Origin: Umbilicaria muhlenbergii
Taxonomy: Eukaryota; Ascomycota; Lecanoromycetes; Umbilicariales; Umbilicariaceae
Direction: 5' to 3'
Length of the DNA stretch: 64,000 nucleotides
Assembly (NCBI GenBank): GCA_000611775.1
Contig: KK106986.1
Location: 1,820,022 to 1,884,021, forward strand
Shown here: positions 55,926 through 64,000 of the stretch, in pieces
Layout: each line of letters starts with the position of its first letter
Numbering within the stretch: the first letter of the stretch is position 1
The notes under the pieces: generated by a model
Told to the model about the DNA's origin: nothing
The model's input: only the letters and a program-made list of their open reading frames with translations
Databases searched by the model: none
Translations under genes and position numbers: made by a program

Positions 55926-57238
55926 AAACCATCTCAAAGCGTTCATACAGCTTTTGATACGTTCTCAATGAATATCCTTATGGTGTCGGTTCCTTGTACC
56001 GAGGGTCATCAACGAAAGTCGTCCATATTCCAACTAAATCCTCTGACCAGTTTTTCATGTGTCAATTCTTGACCGCTCATTATGTGCCGCAACCTCTTAC
56101 ATCGCCAGCCAGAAATGAGATCTCTGCACCCGGAGTTACAACTGCATTTGTTTCAAGATTCAGTGCACTTGAGGGCTGCGCAAGGCTGACTGTGTTGTGC
56201 AAGGCGCAGGCGTCAGCACTGCGGGCGGCGTCCTTTGTCCTACGCATATTATTCTTAGTATTGTTGCCTATATCTTGTTATATCCCCCAGCGAAACCTCT
56301 CTGCTCCAAGAATCTTTTTTCCTGCCTACGCTATTCCAACTCTCTATAGAAATTTCCATCTTCTGAACCGCGCGCTTCCAATATCCTTCCTCCCACCCAA
56401 CTTCATTACTTCCCCATCCAACTTAGGGGCCCCAAACATCTTTTCAAACGAAGCTCTTACAGATCTCATCCATTCCCAATGACGCCCCCTCCAGCATCAC
56501 TCCGTCCGTTGACTGTGTCCACAAAGCCATGGACGAATTCGACCACGAACCTTTGACGGGGGCTCGACGGAACAGAACGGCGGGCCGGGAGGATCGAAAG
56601 TGTCGGATATCGAAGCATCAAGTCGGTCGCACATAGGTACCTTGGATGGAACCTGGAAGTCCGGTCCCTCCAACGCGCCATTGAAGGCAGGGTTCAACGC
56701 GACGGCGTGGGGAAGGTCTGCCGTTCTTGATTGGATTGGGAAAGCACGGGGATGGAGCTTGAGTGCTGGAGATGACGTCGCAGTTGGTCTGGAGCAAACA
56801 CGCAACGCTCTTAGAACCCGGTACCGAGATGTCGCGCAAAGGTTCGAAGTTGGTATACTCCGGATAGGGTGGTGCTTGAATGCGATAGAACCGGAGTTAG
56901 GGTGTGTGCCTGTGGTACAGAAGTGGCGCCAGCTTCGCGTATACCGAATGCATACCGTTTCCTCCGATTCGATATGTGCAAGATTGTTTTAGCAAGGCAC
57001 GAATGCTGGTTTTGCCCGCCCGTGCACTTTCCCAGCCCGAAAGACCGCCGCCCGCAGTGCTTCTCTAGCCCTACCAAACTCCACCAGCCATCACAGAAAC
57101 ACTAATCTCACCCAAGTACAAGCAACATCCTCAAACCAGCACAACTCCACAACTGCCCAATCCATTCATACTCAATCCCAGCACCACCCCAGCGCCCACC
57201 CTCCCAATCCCAGCCCAAAACCCCCTCGCACTACCTGG
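55926..57238. other. Long intergenic region with one unexplained frame
   Basis: About 1.3 kb. A plus-strand frame at 56600-56992 (GTG-initiated in the scan, open upstream to ~56545) reads DIEASSRSHIGTLDGTWKSG, AVLDWIGKARGWSLSAGDD and has codon use unlike random DNA, but no domain and no good start or partner exon. It may be a gene remnant. The stretch 57100-57238 is C/T-rich and is the 3' flank of the next gene. Confidence 0.4.
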
Positions 57239-57869
57239 TCACAGCAGCCGGCCTCCCCCACCTACCCCTAACTTGTGCAACCCGGCCCAGATAGTAAATG
57301 CCGAACTCAGCACAGTCAACAGAGTCGCAAATACCAAAGCCCCCGTGTCCAACCCCGACTGCGTGTCCTGTCCTCTCGCATCCCGCGCCGTCTGCGAGAA
57401 ATCCAATCCCGCAAGCACCCCGGGCGCGAGAGGTGAAGGGTCGAGGTTTTCGATGGCGGAGATGCAGGCGCTGAGGTTGAGGGTGGGGTCCTGTTGGTGG
57501 GTTTGACCAGTTCAGTGTATAAAGTCGGAAATTGGGCGGGGGAGAGGGGGGAACAGAAAAGGTGGAAGAAGGTTGAGGGGAGCGGGGTGGGGGCGGGGTA
57601 TTGGTATTATAACTACGGGGTTTTCATTGTGAGGGTGAAGCAATGGGTATAAGAGATAAAGATAGAGACATGAGGAATACACATACGCCACCAAAGCCGC
57701 ACAGGCCAAGCAGTTGCAATTGATTCGCCACGCGCGCCTGGACGAGCGCGGCGGCGCTGATGTTGTAGGAGAGGATGCCGTAGATGCCGAAGAGGAGGGC
57801 GAGGATGAGGCTGATGAGTGTGAGGGTGTTGGAGATGGAGGTGGGGTTTGGGGTGGTGGTATTGGCCAT
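57239..57869 (-). CDS. Small two-helix membrane protein, tandem paralog A
   Basis: Exons 57869-57687 and 57490-57239 encode 144 aa. It starts MANTTTPNPTSISNTLTLIS; helix 1 is LISLILALLFGIYGILSYNI and is followed by SAAALVQARVANQLQLLGLC. After splicing comes GFGGDPTLNLSACISAIENL and a second helix near GALVFATLLTVLSSAFTIWA. Paralog B lies 400 bp downstream on the map in the same orientation and shares the block LSYN.SAA.LVQARVANQ.QLL.LCGFG and the intron position. The conserved Cys pair (LCGFG, SACIS) may form a disulfide. Topology: two helices with a soluble loop. Function unknown. Confidence 0.8.
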
Positions 57870-58267
57870 TATGGGACGGGTTTGGGGGTTGAGCTTGGTG
57901 GGAGCTAAGAGAAAGGGGGGGGGTCTTGATGGCTGGAATGTGCATGTTGGTGGCATTGCGGCGTAGTCTAGTATGAAGCTGAGCTATACAAGAGCGGAAG
58001 GCACAAGCGTCATGAGCAGGGGTGGGATGAGGGTTGATAATGTACACATAGTGGAATCAGGAAGGTAAGCAATAGTTTTGAGCTACTCAACAACCATCAA
58101 ACGCAAAATACAGGCGTCAACCCTCCCCTCCTTCCCCTCCCCTCTCTTCCACTGCACCCTGCTCTCAAATCCTCACCCACCCCTTCCCCCTCACCCTCCC
58201 CCACTCCTCCTTCAACGTCCGCGTCAACCTCTCCTTGAGCACACTGTGCAAAAACCCGCGCTCGGTA
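57870..58267. other. Spacer between tandem paralogs
   Basis: About 400 bp: promoter of paralog A and 3' flank of paralog B. C/T-rich at 58110-58230. Nothing else seen. Confidence 0.5.
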
Positions 58268-58818
58268 TTACTGTGAAACCTCCCCCACCACCACCCAAAC
58301 CGCCCACCACACCAGCGCCGGAATCCCCACCCCGCACCCCACTCCCACAAGCAACCACGCCTGATTCGTCAGCCCCGTACTCGGCCCCGGCGCCTTCACC
58401 CGCCCCGTCACCACTCCTTGCGCCAGCTGGTCGAAATCTAGATCCGTCAAGAGACCCTCGGCGATAGCGTTGAAATCGATGGTCTTGGCGGCGGAGACGC
58501 AGGCGGGGACGTTGAGCGGGTGGTCCTGTGCGTTGGGTACCGTTAATTAGGCCTGGTGTTATGGGGTGGGTTTTATATATGGGGGCCGGAGAGGGGCTTG
58601 ACCCTACTATAAGGGAGCGGGAGGGGGCGGATAGAAACACCTACAGTGCCGAAGCCGCAAAGCGCCAGCAGTTGGATCTGGTTCGCCACTCGCGCCTGGA
58701 CGAGCGAGGCGGCGCTGACGTTGTAGGAGAGGACGCCGTAGACGCCGAAGAGGACGGCGAGGGTGAGACTGAGGAGGGTGAGGCCGATGGAAGTGGAAGT
58801 GCGGTTTGTATTTGCCAT
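58268..58818 (-). CDS. Small two-helix membrane protein, tandem paralog B
   Basis: Exons 58818-58645 and 58525-58268 encode 143 aa. It starts MANTNRTSTSIGLTLLSLTL, with helix 1 LTLLSLTLAVLFGVYGVLSY and the shared block SAASLVQARVANQIQLLALC. After the intron: GFGTDHPLNVPACVSAAKTI, a loop and a long helix from NQAWLLVGVGCGVGIPALVW to VVVGEVSQ. The N-terminal exon is close to that of paralog A, while exon 2 has diverged strongly apart from the NLSAC/NVPAC motif, so the duplication is old or exon 2 evolves fast. Confidence 0.8.
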
Positions 58819-59208
58819 TATGAGGAGTATTTTGGGGGAAGAGCTGGGTGGATTAGGGGGGAGGTTAAGGAGGGTAAGTTTGGATGGATGAAGGCAAGGC
58901 TCGAGTGAGGACCTTGGTGGGTTCGTGGCGCAGGCAAGGGGCCTGAGCGGTGCGGAAGAGGCACTTGCATGATGACCGTGTGGGAGTGCAGCGGTGACAC
59001 AAGAAGTGGAATGAGTAGAAGAAATTCTTAATGGATACAGAACACGAAGGCGTCGCGGCCGTTAATCCTATCGTCCGAGCCTGCCTTTGATTAAGACCGC
59101 CCCAATCTTATCGTTGAACATCAAGACTTGCAATAAGAAAACCCAACTCAAATTGAGCCGTCGAGGAAACCATCCATTCATTCGTAAAAACCCCAGAACG
59201 GAAGAGAT
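58819..59208. other. Spacer upstream of paralog B
   Basis: About 390 bp containing the paralog B promoter. No gene or repeat is visible. Confidence 0.5.
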
Positions 59209-60361
59209 CTAAAATGTCTGCGCCACCCCATGCTCCCTCGCGGCCTTCATCTTCCTCTTCAGCATCATCCGCCTAGCCGCCCAGATGTACGTCAGGAAGC
59301 TAATCAGATACAGCACCGCCTGGAGCACGCTCATCCACCAAGAGCCGGTCTATCGAGTCAATTTCATCAGCGAATGATTCCAATCCGACCAGCCCAAAAG
59401 GTCCAGGTTAAACAGCAAGCCAATCCACCTTCCCAAACCACAAGCACCGAGAAAAGCATCAGAGACATACCTGCGTCGTACACAACGTCCCAAAATTGAC
59501 ATAGCTTTGCCACTCCGCCTGAATGGCATCACTATTCGGACTACAACTCCAGCCCTACCGCAATTCATCAGTATTACAAGAACAAAGCCCTCGATGTTCT
59601 CGTATGCGGGGAGGAAGTACCCAAAGATCCCTCCCATCATTTACCATCTTAACCAGCCCCATACTTACCGCCCACGCCACCGCATACCCGGCCGTCATAG
59701 CATACCCCACATACCCCCCCAACGAATCCGCCATGTTGGCGCTCTTGACCCCGCCGCACGCATACGACGCCACGGTCACGAAGCTGCTCACAAAAGTGAC
59801 GAACGAGATGGCCAGCAGCAGGTAGGTGGGCCAGAGCACCGGCGACGGTTGCGGCCAAGCGTAGGTGCCGTTGATGATGCGTCGGTTTGTGGTGTAGTAT
59901 TTGTAGAGGGAAAAGGCCATGATGCCGGCGCTGCTGGCGGACATGATGAGGGAAAGGATGCGCGAGATGAGGCGGAAGAGGCGGACATTGCGTTTGAGTC
60001 TCTGGGGTGGGACGTTAGCTGGGGGCTGAGGGAGAGAGGGGGGATAGTCAGGGTGGCTGGAGTTGGTATTGAGGATGGGTGGGCTTTTGAGACGTTGGTG
60101 GAATGGGTTGAGATGGTTATGGTCCGATCGCATTGCTTATTAGGGCTTCGGATCCCGCCATTGTATATCGCAATATCGCAACATCGCGATCAACAATGTA
60201 GACAGCAATTGAATGCATGAAATACACCCTACCTCATCACGTATCTTCCACTGCTCTTGTACGCGCTCATCAACAAAGACAGCTGGTTTCGTATCATGTA
60301 TTTCAGTCTGCGACGATAGCATAGGATAAACCTCGACGGTGGGACCTTTGACATTCTCCAT
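59209..60361 (-). CDS. MARVEL-like four-helix membrane protein
   Basis: Exons 60361-60233, 60001-59621, 59554-59471 and 59349-59209 encode 244 aa. Residues 1-43 are cytosolic (MENVKGPTVEVYPMLSSQTE). Helices lie at FRLISRILSLIMSASSAGIM, TYLLLAISFVTFVSSFVTVA, GGYVGYAMTAGYAVAWAVSM and WWMSVLQAVLYLISFLTYIW. The loop before the last helix carries GWSCSPNSDAIQAEWQSYVN with LCTTQTGSWW, a pattern common in fungal MARVEL-type proteins. The tail is basic (ARRMMLKRKMKAAREHG). The first intron is long (231 bp); a missed small exon is possible. It is the third small membrane-protein gene in a row on this strand. Confidence 0.8.
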
Positions 60362-61237
60362 GACAGCGAGTTAGACACTTTCACCGATAGTAACGAGAAA
60401 TACACCAAAATGTGGTCGAAGAATCACGCACGCCGAGAAGAGGACGGAGGGGGCCTTAATACTACCACGCCGCGTGAAGTGAACCTTCGCCATGGCCATG
60501 GGCTAGGGCACGAGCTAAGAATATGCCGGCAGAGTGTTGAGGCTGTCGTTAAGACGGTTATGCCGATTCAGCTTGTTCCAGCTGACCATGTTACTGGCGA
60601 GAATAACCGATTCGAGGGCTGGACAACCCATTGCGGACGCTGTGGCTTTTTAGTTGTCAGCGCGGTCTTGATGAATCTAGAAGCAGTTGGCGTATCTTAA
60701 ACGAGCTGATTGACTGGCTTCAGAATAGTGGCGTACACCAAGACACCCCAGACTTCGGCAAGTGTGCTTCGCTTCGGTAAGCTTGGGGGCTATGGAGCTA
60801 GAACATGTTAGCCATGTGTACGCTGATAACTAGCCGGCGTGTGGAGTACTTCCCTCAATGAGGAATAACGATGGTTCGGAAACACTCACAGTCGCTTCCT
60901 TGCAGGTTAGAATCTAGGGTTGATACCGCTAGCCCTAGGTTTGCAGCTGCTGGCAAAGATCAACAAAGCGATGACGAAGCTAGGGTTACATCGAACACTG
61001 TGATGATTTTGAGGGTGCATTATTATTCATTAGTGGAATAGCTAATCGCAAAAGCTGTCTAACATTATGCTCTTGCGGTGGTTTTCAGAAGCGAGGTGCA
61101 AAAAGATTATGTCGAACATTGACGCGCGGAAGCACAAACAACGAGTAGAGAATATCTGTCAATGTAGCAGACGCTGGACGACACTTTTCTACAGTCTCGA
61201 ACCTTGTAATGTATACGATGTCATATGCACATATTCC
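60362..61237. other. Intergenic
   Basis: About 880 bp. A plus-strand frame at 60410-60700 has no ATG start at its head and no domain. I see nothing else; it should contain the promoter of the MARVEL-like gene and the 3' flank of the wall-protein gene. Confidence 0.45.
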
Positions 61238-64000
61238 TCATAAGAAGGCGATGATTGCCGAGAAGGCCAGCGAGATGATGCTGAAGGCGACGTTGCGCTT
61301 AGTAGCGAGGCCTTCGAAAATCTCCGGTGAGCTATTCATGCCGGAAGCAGTACTGTTGGTACTGTTCGAAGAACTAGAATAATACGTCGAACCGCCTACT
61401 GAAGATCCACTACCGGAAGACGAGCCACTGCCCGAGGAGGAACCGCTCCCTGAGGAAGAACCACTGCTAGAAAAACTGCTGCCAGGTGAAGAAATGCTCC
61501 CTGAAGAAGAACTACTACCGGAAGACGAGCCGCTGCCCGAGGAGGTCTCATTGCCGGAAGCCGAACCGCTGCCCGAGGAAGACCCACTGCTGGAAGATGA
61601 GCCACTGGTGGAAGACGAGCCACTGGTGGAAGACGAGCCACTGCCCGAGGAAGAGCCAATGGCGGACAGGGAACCACTGGCCGAGGTAGAACCACCGGCA
61701 GCCGGTACTGACAGCGGTGAGCTGCCAGTAGCACTAGGCGACGCGGACCCAGTGGGACTGTCTTTAGCAGCGACCGCGGCAGCTATACCAGTGCTCCCGC
61801 CGCTCAAATTGCTGCCGGTGCTTACTGTGTTGCCACCTGCTGAGATAGGCGCGCCTCCAGAGCTTCCTTGACCAGGAACGACGCCGGGTGTGGCACCGCT
61901 CCCGCTGTTGGACAATACTGAAGTAGTGGTTTTGTCTTTGTCCGGTATCGAAGCTGCACCGACGGCAGTTGAAGATGTTTGATCTTTTGCTGGAATGGAC
62001 GAAGCAGCATCTCCCAGAGAGCTACCGACGTCGTTAAGTATACTGGATCCAGATGTGGCAGCAGAGCCTCCTTGGCTAGCGACATTGGATGCTACAGCGT
62101 TTCCGCCAGATGTTGGCCCTGCTGCAGCTACTACCAATGGAGTGACTGCAGACACTGGCGTGGCTACGATCTGGCCACTAGCGGTAGTTGCTCCAGGATT
62201 CAATGAGAAGCCGTATCCTGGGGGCACCCCTTGAGCAGAGCCAGTCGAACTTGAGGCGACAGTGACAAACAGCGAGGGTGTCGTAATGAGGCCGCCACCG
62301 TAGGCGTTGCCAAGTATATCCGGTGAGTATACCGGGATGATAGATGAACTGGCGTTCGACAGTGGTGCTGTAACTGAGGGGCTAGCTGCTGTGACTAATC
62401 CACCCGCAATTAATCCAGAGTTACTTGACTTTGCCCCCGACACGACTCCAACGCTTGATGTTGCCGAGTTGTCAGCTCCAGAGGAAACGCCTGCGGATGC
62501 ACTGGCGTCTTTGCCGAGCTGAGTTGTAGTGCCCAAGCCGATCAAAGTGCCTACTGGAGACGAAACAGTTGGGTTACCAGTTGAACTTGCATCCTTGTTG
62601 ATCGCAGTGCTCGAAGCCCCTAAGAAACCGACCGCAGATGAGGTAGTGGAAGCGGTAACAGGAACATTCGACAATGCTTGTGACGAAGAAGTCCCTCCGC
62701 CTGTGGAGCCACTTGAGCTTGCTTCTGAATTAGCGGAAGTGCTCAAAGTCCCTGAATTGCTGGCAGCAGATGATGTAGGTAGACCAGTAGCAGGACCGTT
62801 CGACAATCCCCGCGGTGAAGAGGAGATTTCACTCCCTGAAGAGCCACTTGCGCTTGTTTCTGTCTTCATGGTAGTACTTGAGGTGCCTGAGAGCTCGTCT
62901 TTTGACGATACAACTGGAGTAGCAACGGATACACTTGAGAATCCTTGGAAAGAGTATGTGATCTCATCTCCAGAAGACTCACTACCTTTTGCCGTGGCCC
63001 CAGTCGAGCCTGTCAGCGTGGTAAGGGTTGGAATTGAAAACGAGAAGATAACATCAGCTTTTTGGCTTGAGACAGAAGAAACTAACACAATGACCGAGGG
63101 CACAACTTCGCCCTGATCGGTGGTGGATGCTGATGGAGAAACGAGAGTCGCTGTTGCGATCGGTCCACCAGAGAATAAGGAACTGGTCCCGTGGTTGGCA
63201 GCTGGTCCTCCTGTCGGTGACCCAGATGCTGTGAGCTGCATTATTTGGTAGGTAAAGACTCCGGAAACTGTGGTGAGGACTGTGACCACGCCAGTGGACG
63301 ATGTGGATGTAAGGTCTTTAGCTGGCACAGAAGGGCCACTATTGGTCACTGCGGAGGAAGCCTGATCCTTGGCTGAAACAGAAGTAGCAGGGTTATCGTT
63401 AGGATTGGTACTCTGGCCATTAGTAGGTGCAGAAGCTTCCATCGCAGCTGCTAATGAAGACACGGCTACGTTGGAGGAAGAATGACCCCCTGAAGAGCTG
63501 ACACTTTGGTCCTTAGACGGTACAGAAGCAACGGTTGCGGCAGCGAATGATGTCAAATAATTTGAGGGCGTGGAAGAAGCAAGGCTTCCCGAAGAACTGG
63601 TTGACTGGTCTTTAGCAGGTACAGAACCAATTATGGCGGCAGCTGTTGATGACTGGCTCGCTGCTGGGTTAGAAGCAGCGGAACTGCCAGGGGTACTTGT
63701 TGTTTGGTCTTTGGCGGGTACCGAGGCGGTGGCAGCATCAGTCGAAGCCGCCGACGATGTCTGGTCATTTGTAAATATAGAAAAAGCAAATCCTTGCAGA
63801 AAGCTCGAGATCAGGTCTTTTGCCGGCAGTGAAGATGCAGTTGCCCCAATTGACGATGTTTCATCTTTGGCTGGAATGGAAGAGGTCGATGTCGGATGGA
63901 GAGTGAGTAGAGTGAGTACAGTTGTACCCAAAACACCTTGCGAAGAAATCTGGTCTTTCAATGATACCGAGGGGGTTGCTGCACCAAGGCTGGACGTCGT
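61238..64000 (-). CDS. Mucin-like, probably GPI-anchored cell-wall protein with PAKDQ repeats (partial)
   Basis: The frame is open from the stop at 61238 to the right edge, at least 920 residues, so the N-terminus and signal peptide lie outside. It is almost entirely Ser/Thr/Gly/Ala. Around a dozen copies of an S-[VI]-P-A-K-D-Q-[TS]-[ST]-S motif (SVPAKDQTTS, SIPAKDQTSS, SVPSKDQSVS) recur across it. Near the C-terminus is a long Ser-Gly array (61400-61700), then NSTNSTASGMNSSPEIFEG and a hydrophobic end NVAFSIISLAFSAIIAFL, a standard GPI-attachment signal. This suggests a heavily O-glycosylated surface protein or adhesin stalk. A head domain, if any, would be upstream beyond the window. Confidence 0.8.
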   Translation of the reverse strand, partial: TTSSLGAATPSVSLKDQISSQGVLGTTVLTLLTLHPTSTSSIPAKDETSSIGATASSLPAKDLISSFLQGFAFSIFTNDQTSSAASTDAATASVPAKDQTTSTPGSSAASNPAASQSSTAAAIIGSVPAKDQSTSSSGSLASSTPSNYLTSFAAATVASVPSKDQSVSSSGGHSSSNVAVSSLAAAMEASAPTNGQSTNPNDNPATSVSAKDQASSAVTNSGPSVPAKDLTSTSSTGVVTVLTTVSGVFTYQIMQLTASGSPTGGPAANHGTSSLFSGGPIATATLVSPSASTTDQGEVVPSVIVLVSSVSSQKADVIFSFSIPTLTTLTGSTGATAKGSESSGDEITYSFQGFSSVSVATPVVSSKDELSGTSSTTMKTETSASGSSGSEISSSPRGLSNGPATGLPTSSAASNSGTLSTSANSEASSSGSTGGGTSSSQALSNVPVTASTTSSAVGFLGASSTAINKDASSTGNPTVSSPVGTLIGLGTTTQLGKDASASAGVSSGADNSATSSVGVVSGAKSSNSGLIAGGLVTAASPSVTAPLSNASSSIIPVYSPDILGNAYGGGLITTPSLFVTVASSSTGSAQGVPPGYGFSLNPGATTASGQIVATPVSAVTPLVVAAAGPTSGGNAVASNVASQGGSAATSGSSILNDVGSSLGDAASSIPAKDQTSSTAVGAASIPDKDKTTTSVLSNSGSGATPGVVPGQGSSGGAPISAGGNTVSTGSNLSGGSTGIAAAVAAKDSPTGSASPSATGSSPLSVPAAGGSTSASGSLSAIGSSSGSGSSSTSGSSSTSGSSSSSGSSSGSGSASGNETSSGSGSSSGSSSSSGSISSPGSSFSSSGSSSGSGSSSGSGSSSGSGSSVGGSTYYSSSSNSTNSTASGMNSSPEIFEGLATKRNVAFSIISLAFSAIIAFL

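Noticed and set aside
56600-56992. 130-codon plus-strand frame with decent codon use
   Set aside because: No ATG start in frame at its head, no domain and no identifiable flanking exon; noted only as unexplained.

Overview
The window is nuclear DNA of a filamentous ascomycete (Pezizomycotina). The evidence is the many short introns (mostly 42-110 bp, GTRNGT...CTNAY...YAG) and families typical of these fungi: an ApsB/Mto1-type microtubule-organiser protein, Nup37, an F-box protein, Zn(II)2Cys6 and PB1 domains, a DUF7908-like cell-wall protein, CorA-like and MARVEL-like membrane proteins, a Fot1/pogo transposon and a PiggyBac transposon. I rebuilt the exon structures by hand; every spliced model given as CDS keeps one open frame across its junctions. 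Species cannot be fixed from this sequence alone.

Layout. 1-389: 5' end of an unidentified minus-strand gene. 605-2559: mutated Fot1/pogo-like transposon with 50-bp inverted repeats and a TA target duplication. 3.1-4.8 kb: frame-broken membrane-protein gene. 5.5-42.1 kb: mostly housekeeping block with Nup37, eIF2A, an F-box protein, a conserved low-complexity protein, a 1,475-aa PB1/Zn(II)2Cys6/UBA protein, a secreted repeat protein, ApsB/Mto1, a nine-exon amidase, a four-helix membrane protein, a 68-aa conserved protein, mitochondrial GatB, arginase, an unresolved gene at 40-41 kb and another membrane protein. 42.4-56 kb: accessory, unstable block with a duplicated segment (one copy AT-shifted and carrying a MITE), decayed SDR, MFS and amidase genes, an intact CorA-like gene, an apparently intact PiggyBac transposase and an intact amidase. 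57.2-60.4 kb: three small membrane-protein genes, two of them tandem paralogs. 61.2 kb to the right edge: a mucin-like, probably GPI-anchored wall protein built on a PAKDQ repeat.

How the parts fit. The housekeeping genes look unrelated to one another (nuclear pore, translation, cytoskeleton, mitochondrial tRNA charging). Nitrogen release is a loose theme: three amidases (one dead) and an arginase lie within 25 kb. The most unusual items are the PB1-Zn(II)2Cys6-UBA architecture, the four frame-breaking 10-14-bp tandem duplications confined to neighbouring dead genes, and the contrast between a disabled Fot1 element and an intact PiggyBac element in the same window.
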